From positions 1 to 8,997 of the forward strand of contig CAAEQF010000009.1 in assembly GCA_900758075.1 (NCBI GenBank): a stretch of DNA of 8,997 nt. Direction: 5' to 3'. The stretch comes from Coriobacteriia bacterium (GTDB lineage Bacteria; Actinomycetota; Coriobacteriia; Coriobacteriales; QAMH01). The notes below the pieces were generated by a model. The model searched no databases. It was not told the DNA's origin and was given only the letters and a program-made list of their open reading frames with translations. A program made the translations under genes and the position numbers. Each line of letters begins with the position of its first letter. Positions within the stretch are counted from its first letter, which is position 1. Below, in pieces: positions 5,390-8,997 of this stretch.

Positions 5390-5968
5390 GTGGAATGCGA
5401 ATCCAAAGAGGCGAAGCAGCGACGGGCTGAAATCGTTGCTGCGGCACGCGAGCTCTTCGAGACGAAGGGCATCGGCCACACCACCGTCAAGGACATCTCC
5501 GAAGCGGTCAACGTGACGCGCAGTCTCTTCTACCATTACTTCCCAGACAAAGACGCTGTCGTCGAGGCGGTGCTGGACGATTACGTCGAGGACTTCCGCA
5601 TCATGGTCCAGATCTGGGATGCCGAGCGCGAACCCCATGACATCGAGGGGGCGCTGCACGACTGCATCAAGATTCTGCGCATCGCCGTGTTCGACAACGA
5701 CTCGTTTCGCACCGAGCTCGTTACCCGCGAGAATGCGGGACTGTACCTCAAGTTTCTGCATCGCAGCACCGACGTCTTGGCGGCGCGCTTTTCGCAGACG
5801 ACGGCGGTCGACTACGAACGTGAGCACGGGCTCCCCATTAATCACGTGTACGAGACGTTCTACGTGCTGATCATCGGGCTCGTCGGTTTTATGCGGGCGC
5901 ACCCCGAAGCGGAAAACGAGCTGCTCGAGGATTTGGTTGCCCAGGCGCTCAGGCTCGATATGGCGTGA
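5390..5968 (+). CDS. TetR/AcrR-family transcriptional regulator
   Basis: A 192-residue DNA-binding repressor-type protein. Residues 10-57 form the TetR helix-turn-helix: RRAEIVAAARELFETKG, then TTVKDISEAVNVTRSLFYHYF and PDKDAVVEAVL, all standard family signatures. The rest (about 60-192) is an all-helical ligand and dimerisation domain too variable to predict a ligand; it has a hydrophobic helix VYETFYVLIIGLVGFM. The start is GTG 5390, the first start in this frame, with GAGGCGGG about 5-10 bp upstream. It follows a strong promoter with an inverted repeat, ends in a terminator at 5971-5989, and lies 124 bp before a DUF5692-like membrane gene on the same strand, which is a plausible target. 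Family sure; ligand and targets unknown. Confidence 0.92.
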   Translation: MECESKEAKQRRAEIVAAARELFETKGIGHTTVKDISEAVNVTRSLFYHYFPDKDAVVEAVLDDYVEDFRIMVQIWDAEREPHDIEGALHDCIKILRIAVFDNDSFRTELVTRENAGLYLKFLHRSTDVLAARFSQTTAVDYEREHGLPINHVYETFYVLIIGLVGFMRAHPEAENELLEDLVAQALRLDMA

Positions 5969-5970
5969 CG

Positions 5971-5989
5971 GCCGCGTTTCGCGGCTTTT
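5971..5989 (+). terminator. Intrinsic terminator of the TetR-family gene
   Basis: GCCGCG (5971-5976), loop TTT, CGCGGC (5980-5985) and TTTT start 3 bp after the stop codon. The perfect GC stem with a T-run suggests that the regulator is transcribed alone and that the next gene has its own promoter or depends on read-through. Confidence 0.8.
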
Positions 5990-6034
5990 GGCCCCGTTCA
6001 AACAAGGCGGGACGCACTGCATACATCGGTTGTT

Positions 6035-6078
6035 GGAAAAGGGTGCGCGCCGCCCTTGGCGTTAGCACGCTCTTTTCC
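6035..6078 (+). promoter_or_regulatory. Long leader hairpin immediately before the DUF5692-like gene
   Basis: GGAAAAG (6035-6041) pairs with CTTTTCC (6072-6078). Within it GTGC (6043-6046) pairs with GCAC (6065-6068), and GCGCC (6047-6051) with GGCGT (6058-6062), leaving a GCCCTT loop. This gives about 16 pairs with small bulges. The hairpin ends right against the ribosome site GGGGAGGAG. The inner GC-rich stem followed by GCTCTTTT also looks like an attenuator. No upstream -10/-35 pair is convincing, so whether it lies in a leader RNA is inferred. Confidence 0.5.
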
Positions 6079-6092
6079 GGGGAGGAGTGATC

Positions 6093-7136
6093 ATGCTGTT
6101 TCAAGTGTACGGAGAGAATGCGCTCTACCAATGGCTCGGTTGGTTCCTCGTGTTCTTTGGCCTTATCGGACTCAATGAGGTGGCGCGACGCACGAAGGTG
6201 GGCGGCCTGTTCATGTTCGTGGCTCTGCCCATCGTCATGACTGTGTACTGCGTCGTCGTCACCGTCGCCGCGTCCATGGGACTCGGCTGGGCGGCAAACA
6301 ACCCGACGGTGCTGTTCCAGAACGGCTGGTTCCACTACGCGAAGGTCTATGCGGCACTCGCCGGCTGCATCGGCTTCATGATCATCAAGTACCACTGGGG
6401 CAAGCTCGGCAAAGCGCAGTGGTTCAAGGCGTTCCCCTTCATCATCGTCGCCATCAACATCATGATCGCGGTCGTGAGCGATTTCGAGAGCGCGGCGCAT
6501 TATTTCAGCGGCGATTACTTCATCTTGGATAACGGCTCTGCCGCATGGATCACGAGCGAGCACACGACGCAGCTGTGCGGCTGGAACAACGTCTTCAACG
6601 GCATCGCGGGCATCTTGAACATCTTCATCATGACCGGCTGGTGGGCAGTGTTTTCCAGCAAGGACGGCAAGGACATGATCTGGGCAGACATGACCTGGGT
6701 GTTCATCTTGACCTACGATCTGTGGAACTTCTGCTACACCTACAACTGCCTCCCGACGCACGCGTGGTACTGCGGCCTGGCGCTGCTGCTCGCTCCGACG
6801 GTCGCGAACTTCCTGTGGAACAAGGGTGCCTGGATTCAGAACCGTGCCTACACGCTCGCGATTTGGTGCATGTTCGCGCAGGTCTTCCCGCAGTTCCAGA
6901 CGAGCTATCCGCAGCTCGGGTTCGGAAGCGTCTTTGCCGTGCAGTCGACGCTCAGCTACACGACGAACCTGACCGTCTCGCTCATCGCGCTAGTCGCCAA
7001 CATCGGCGGCCTGGTATACGTCGTCTACCGCTCCAAGAAACTCGGCGTCAACCCGTACAAGCACGAGGTCTTCACGGGGACGCGCGACTGGGAGCAGGCA
7101 CGCGCCCGCATCGCGGAAGGCGAGATCTCTGCATAG
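6093..7136 (+). CDS. Multi-pass membrane protein, DUF5692-like, function unknown
   Basis: A 347-residue polytopic membrane protein. I count eight or nine hydrophobic segments (approximate residues 13-29, 37-62, 80-98, 110-129, 168-190, 198-220, 228-246, 254-271, 292-315). I recall a similar pattern in DUF5692 proteins of Clostridia and Actinobacteria, including GLNEVARR, the phrase NGIAGILNIFIMTGWW, the motif DMIWADMTW-x5-YDLWNF and C-terminal NPYKHEVFTG; this rests on memory, not a search. Conserved Trp, Asp, Asn and Glu inside membrane segments suggest a transporter or membrane enzyme, but no function is established. ATG 6093 is chosen over in-frame GTG 6087 because GGGGAGGAG (6079-6087) ends 5 bp before it. 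A long hairpin precedes the ribosome site and a hairpin terminator follows. The upstream TetR-type gene may regulate it. CDS is certain; family fairly likely. Confidence 0.85.
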   Translation: MLFQVYGENALYQWLGWFLVFFGLIGLNEVARRTKVGGLFMFVALPIVMTVYCVVVTVAASMGLGWAANNPTVLFQNGWFHYAKVYAALAGCIGFMIIKYHWGKLGKAQWFKAFPFIIVAINIMIAVVSDFESAAHYFSGDYFILDNGSAAWITSEHTTQLCGWNNVFNGIAGILNIFIMTGWWAVFSSKDGKDMIWADMTWVFILTYDLWNFCYTYNCLPTHAWYCGLALLLAPTVANFLWNKGAWIQNRAYTLAIWCMFAQVFPQFQTSYPQLGFGSVFAVQSTLSYTTNLTVSLIALVANIGGLVYVVYRSKKLGVNPYKHEVFTGTRDWEQARARIAEGEISA

Positions 7137-7174
7137 CCGCGGGTAATGCCATAGCGCGACGTTTCATCGGCAAA

Positions 7175-7204
7175 AGGGGGCTCGGGCAAATGTCCGGGCC
7201 CCTT
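7175..7204. terminator. Strong hairpin terminator after the DUF5692-like gene
   Basis: Bases 7177-7187 pair with 7192-7202 (eleven pairs including two G-U) around an AAAT loop. Downstream on the plus strand the T-run is poor (TTCGTGATT). Read on the minus strand the stem is followed by TTTT (7172-7175), so it may also back up the tRNA operon terminator coming from the right. Confidence 0.65.
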
Positions 7205-7207
7205 CGT

Positions 7208-7221
7208 GATTCCCGGGAATC
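7208..7221. other. 14-bp perfect palindrome GATTCCCGGGAATC
   Basis: An isolated perfect 14-bp palindrome lies between two terminators in non-coding DNA. Its centre TTCCCGGGAA matches the central ten bases of the Bacillus Noc site ATTTCCCGGGAAAT. As RNA it cannot form a normal loop beyond five pairs, so a DNA-binding site is the more natural reading. One copy was seen. Confidence 0.4.
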
Positions 7222-7263
7222 TTCATGGCGGAACTTATGGGGGGGCAGACTTCGGAGAAAAGA

Positions 7264-7289
7264 AAAAGCCAACTGAAAAGTTGGCTTTT
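7264..7289 (-). terminator. Terminator of the tRNA operon (bidirectional)
   Basis: AAAAGCCAACT (7264-7274), loop GAAA, AGTTGGCTTTT (7279-7289) form an eleven-pair stem with A-runs on one side and T-runs on the other. On the minus strand it follows tRNA-Glu by a few bases and ends in TTTTTCTTTTC, an ideal intrinsic terminator. It could also stop plus-strand transcription. Confidence 0.85.
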
Positions 7290-7296
7290 AAAATCT

Positions 7297-7373
7297 TGGT
7301 AGCCCGTACGAGATTCGAACTCGTGATCTCCGCCTTGAGAGGGCGGCGTCCTAAACCGCTAGACGAACGGGCC
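7297..7373 (-). tRNA. tRNA-Glu (CUC)
   Basis: Read on the minus strand, the 5' acceptor strand GGCCCGT pairs with ACGGGCT, including a terminal G-U. The D-arm is TCTAGCGGTTTAGGA, the anticodon stem CCGCC/GGCGG encloses the loop CTCTCAA (anticodon CUC at 7337-7339), and the T-arm is ACGAG-TTCGAAT-CTCGT. Discriminator A and an encoded CCA (7297-7299) complete it. It is the second gene of a two-tRNA transcript and reads GAG, the favoured Glu codon of a GC-rich genome. Confidence 0.96.
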
Positions 7374-7379
7374 ATATAT

Positions 7380-7394
7380 CAAGTGCATCACTTG
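7380..7394 (-). other. Inverted repeat in the tRNA-Gln/tRNA-Glu spacer
   Basis: CAAGTG-CAT-CACTTG is a perfect 6-3-6 inverted repeat that begins within the CCA of tRNA-Gln and fills part of the 19-bp spacer. In the transcript it would form a hairpin at the tRNA-Gln 3' end, followed by ATATAT, and may guide 3' processing. No terminator-like T-run follows it. Confidence 0.5.
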
Positions 7395-7466
7395 GCTGGG
7401 GTGGAAGGAGTCGAACCCTCACTGACGGAACCAGAATCCGCTGTCCTACCATTAGACGACACCCCA
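7393..7466 (-). tRNA. tRNA-Gln (CUG)
   Basis: On the minus strand, TGGGGTG pairs with CACCCCA in the acceptor stem, followed by discriminator G and encoded CCA (7393-7395). The anticodon arm GCGGA-TTCTGGT-TCCGT carries anticodon CUG (7432-7434), and the T-arm contains GGGTTCGACTCC. It is the first gene of the tRNA pair; tRNA-Glu follows after 19 bp. Confidence 0.95.
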
Positions 7467-7508
7467 GTGCTCTCTCAGGTATCGAACCCTTGTGTGACGC
7501 GAGTAGGT

Positions 7509-7537
7509 ATATTACGGAAGACCTCCATTTGAGTCAA
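7509..7537 (-). promoter_or_regulatory. Promoter of the tRNA-Gln/tRNA-Glu operon
   Basis: On the minus strand TTGACT (complement of 7532-7537), a 17-bp spacer and TAATAT (complement of 7509-7514) give a near-consensus promoter, as expected for stable RNA. Transcription would start near 7502, leaving a leader of about 35 nt. The -35 lies in the near-palindrome TTGAGTCAA (7529-7537), so a weaker divergent promoter toward the gene at 7592 is possible. Confidence 0.8.
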
Positions 7538-7591
7538 GCATTTTCTCGAATTTTTTATTCCGAAGATTCCCGCCCCGCTCAAAGGGCTATC

Positions 7592-8422
7592 ATGGGCACT
7601 ATGCAGATACCAAACGATCCCATACAACAAGTACTCGGTCCTGCGACAGCGGCACTTGGCATCGAAAACGCCTGGATTGCCGTCGCATTCATCCTCCTCG
7701 TCCTCCTTGTCCTGTTTGTCGTGCTGTACCTGCGCAAACGTCGCGCACTGCGCCGGTCGCTCGAGCGTATCGATGACCTCGAGCAGCAAGTCCTCGGCCT
7801 GACTGCAATGACGCACCTGAGCGAGGGCTCGCTTTCCGCAGAGGGGGATTCCGTCGTGTACCAAAGCGAGGGCGTACCCCAGCAGATTGCCTACGACGAG
7901 TTCCCCGATGATGTGGCACCGGTCGTCAAGCACCCGGAAGATATCGGGGACGTGACTGCCGAAGAAGAAATCGAAGACGTGGTTGCGACCATCCACGATA
8001 CCATCTACCAGCGGGTCAACACGGCGCATCTGATTGACGAGGAGCTCGAGGACCGGTTCGTCGCGCCTTCAAAGGAAAACGACGAGCACGTCTCCGACGC
8101 TGCGTTCGGGTCCAGAGACGAGGTGACCGAGTCTTCGGGTTCCGACCAGCTTGCGAATGCGCAGGACCCCAAGGGCCTGTCAACCGAGCTCAAGCCCCTG
8201 AGTGCCGACGAGATTCGCGAATCGCGCGAAAGCGCACGTGCCATTGCCGCTCAAGAAGACCATCGTGAGAAACGACGCGGGCGGTTCTCACGCGCCCGCG
8301 AGTCGCGCCACGAGAAGCGCCTTGTCAAACAGGAGCGCAAGGCGCGCCGCCGCTCTGCCCGTGCTGCCGCCGAGTCCGAGATGGCCGCACAGTTCGAACG
8401 GGAAGACGACACGATCCAGTAG
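7592..8422 (+). CDS. Hypothetical single-pass membrane protein with basic C-terminus
   Basis: I do not recognise this 276-residue protein. It has a short hydrophilic N-terminus, one strong membrane helix (about 27-47, AWIAVAFILLVLLVLFVVLYL) and then RKRRALRRS, which by the positive-inside rule puts the long C-terminal part in the cytoplasm. Residues about 52-70 are coiled-coil-like. Residues 70-210 are acidic and probably disordered, and the last 55 are extremely Arg/Lys-rich (for example RRGRFSRARESRHEKRL). This could bind nucleic acid or anionic partners, but no domain supports a function. ATG 7592 is preferred because AAAGGG (7581-7586) lies 5 bp upstream; ATG 7601 is an alternative. An in-frame GTG at 7490 would run through the tRNA promoter and is rejected. 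The next gene is comEA after 218 bp; no link is evident. Confidence 0.75.
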   Translation: MGTMQIPNDPIQQVLGPATAALGIENAWIAVAFILLVLLVLFVVLYLRKRRALRRSLERIDDLEQQVLGLTAMTHLSEGSLSAEGDSVVYQSEGVPQQIAYDEFPDDVAPVVKHPEDIGDVTAEEEIEDVVATIHDTIYQRVNTAHLIDEELEDRFVAPSKENDEHVSDAAFGSRDEVTESSGSDQLANAQDPKGLSTELKPLSADEIRESRESARAIAAQEDHREKRRGRFSRARESRHEKRLVKQERKARRRSARAAAESEMAAQFEREDDTIQ

Positions 8423-8487
8423 CGAGCGCTCTTGCACCTTTCGTAAAGATTCCATCAAGCGGTCCCACTGCCTGGGGAAATCTTGGT

Positions 8488-8565
8488 TGGCTCGTATCTG
8501 GCTCTTGCATGGCTCTTGGATTGCCCTCGAGTTGCTCTGGGGACTGCTCGGGCCTTGCTCTGCGA
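8488..8565. repeat. Degenerate 11-bp-period tandem repeat upstream of comEA
   Basis: Seven successive units resembling TKGCTCTNGNN start at 8488, 8499, 8510, 8521, 8532, 8544 and 8555, spaced 11, 11, 11, 11, 12 and 11 bp. GC at unit positions 3-4 and C at position 6 are constant, and T at position 5 occurs in six of seven. TGGCTCTTG is exact at 8499 and 8510. The period is not a multiple of three, so this is not a protein repeat. The 8423-8640 gap otherwise holds an out-of-phase GCTCTTGCA (8428-8436), an inverted repeat CGAGCG/CGCTCG (8567-8584) and no convincing gene or promoter. Confidence 0.55.
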
Positions 8566-8640
8566 ACGAGCGGTGGAGCGCTCGGATTCTCTGGCTAGCC
8601 TTATCACTGCGCACGACGAGGGTGAAAGGCTGGTGAACGC

Positions 8641-8997
8641 GTGGATTGGGAAAACGTATCCGTAAAGCTGAAGTCGCTGTCGAGGCGGGCGGGACTTGCC
8701 CGCGTTCCGTTTCCAGTGCTGGCGTGCGTCGCCGTTGCCTGCATCGTGCTCGTCGTACTTGCGTTGGTTCGGTTCGTTCCGACGGGATCGTCTGCGGGCC
8801 AGGACTTCGAAGCTCCTGCGCCGGCTGAAGAACAGGTTGTAGACGAGCAAGACTTCGACGTGCAGCAGGTCGGTGTGGACGTGGAGGGGGCAGTTGCGTC
8901 TCCCGGTCTTTACCTCGTCTCTGCAGATGCGCGGGTCAACGACGCGGTTGCTGCGGCGGGCGGCATGACTCAGGATGCCGATCGGCAGCGTGTCAAC
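8641..8997 (+). CDS. comEA: ComEA-type competence DNA receptor, 3' partial
   Basis: ComEA is a membrane-anchored protein that binds incoming double-stranded DNA outside the membrane and passes it to the ComEC channel. The 119 residues present show a short basic cytoplasmic N-terminus, one membrane helix (about 24-46, FPVLACVAVACIVLVVLALV), an acidic Pro/Glu linker (54-76), and most of an SLBB domain (79-119: VDVEGAVASPGLYLV, ARVNDAVAAAGGMT, ADRQRVN). The helix-hairpin-helix DNA-binding domain should lie beyond the window edge. GTG 8641 is the only possible start, because an in-frame TGA is at 8623-8625. AAAGG (8625-8629) is a distant ribosome site. comEC and holA are the usual next genes. Confidence in family is high; function in competence here is inferred. 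Confidence 0.88.
   Translation, partial: MDWENVSVKLKSLSRRAGLARVPFPVLACVAVACIVLVVLALVRFVPTGSSAGQDFEAPAPAEEQVVDEQDFDVQQVGVDVEGAVASPGLYLVSADARVNDAVAAAGGMTQDADRQRVN

Noticed and set aside
5018..5447. Open frames on both strands across the 40-bp repeats and the rnpB end
   Set aside because: They translate the repeats and RNase P RNA; composition (Trp, Cys and His from the repeat) is not protein-like and no good ribosome site is present.
5301..5516. Possible upstream open frame in the leader of the TetR-type gene
   Set aside because: It overlaps the regulator out of frame for over 120 bases and becomes Arg/Ser-rich, typical of a shadow frame; only a weak GAGG precedes it.
5949..6761. 270-codon minus-strand open frame opposite the DUF5692-like gene
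   Set aside because: Charged His/Asp-rich translation opposite a clearly hydrophobic membrane protein with a strong ribosome site.
7206..7532. 108-codon plus-strand open frame across the tRNA region
   Set aside because: It is antisense to tRNA-Glu and tRNA-Gln; phrases such as VARTRFELVISALRG and GVEGVEPSLTEPESAVLPLDDTP are classic false translations of these tRNAs.
8483..8665. Possible 60-residue small protein before comEA
   Set aside because: TTG start without a clear ribosome site, overlaps comEA out of frame, and its sequence follows the 11-bp repeat rather than a protein pattern.

Overview
This is a high-GC (roughly 60 % by eye) bacterial chromosome segment. The order pgeF, yggS, sepF, proC, yggT, divIVA, yggU is the conserved division and cell-wall (dcw)-flanking block of Gram-positive bacteria, normally found just downstream of ftsZ. 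Protein style, base composition and the neighbourhood (DUF5692 membrane protein, ComEA) fit an actinobacterium of the Coriobacteriia, possibly Eggerthellales. That placement is inference from sequence style; no marker gene here proves it.

Layout. Bases 1-4705 hold seven co-directional genes: PgeF (5' end outside the window), the PLP-homeostasis protein YggS, the FtsZ-membrane tether SepF (293 residues, with a long Tyr/Asp and Ser/Gly linker), pyrroline-5-carboxylate reductase ProC, the small membrane protein YggT, the polar coiled-coil protein DivIVA, and the small DUF167 protein YggU. Gaps are 2-46 bp. A short hairpin plus T-run follows yggS. A rare palindrome, GTAATACnGTATTAC, occurs twice: inside the 3' end of pgeF upstream of yggS, and between sepF and proC. 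The RNase P RNA gene (rnpB) follows, with a TATAAT box overlapping the yggU stop codon.

Bases 5064-5389 are non-coding. They contain three tandem copies of a 40-bp unit, each carrying the palindrome GTGGCACTGCCAC, and then a near-consensus promoter whose -35 box lies in an inverted repeat. The promoter points at a TetR-family regulator (5390-5968), which ends in a clear terminator. A long leader hairpin precedes a multi-pass membrane protein resembling DUF5692 (6093-7136). The regulator and the membrane protein may form a functional pair.

Bases 7137-7540 hold two hairpin terminators, a 14-bp perfect palindrome, and a two-tRNA operon on the minus strand (tRNA-Gln CUG, then tRNA-Glu CUC), with its own strong promoter and terminator. 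On the plus strand follow an unrecognised single-pass membrane protein with an acidic middle and a very basic tail (7592-8422), a 218-bp gap with a degenerate 11-bp-periodic repeat, and the start of comEA (8641 to the window edge), the membrane DNA receptor of the competence uptake machinery.

No mobile element, CRISPR array or obvious new multi-gene system is present. The notable material is non-coding: the two shared palindromes in the division cluster, the 40-bp repeats behind rnpB, the helically phased repeat ahead of comEA, and the leader of the DUF5692-like gene.
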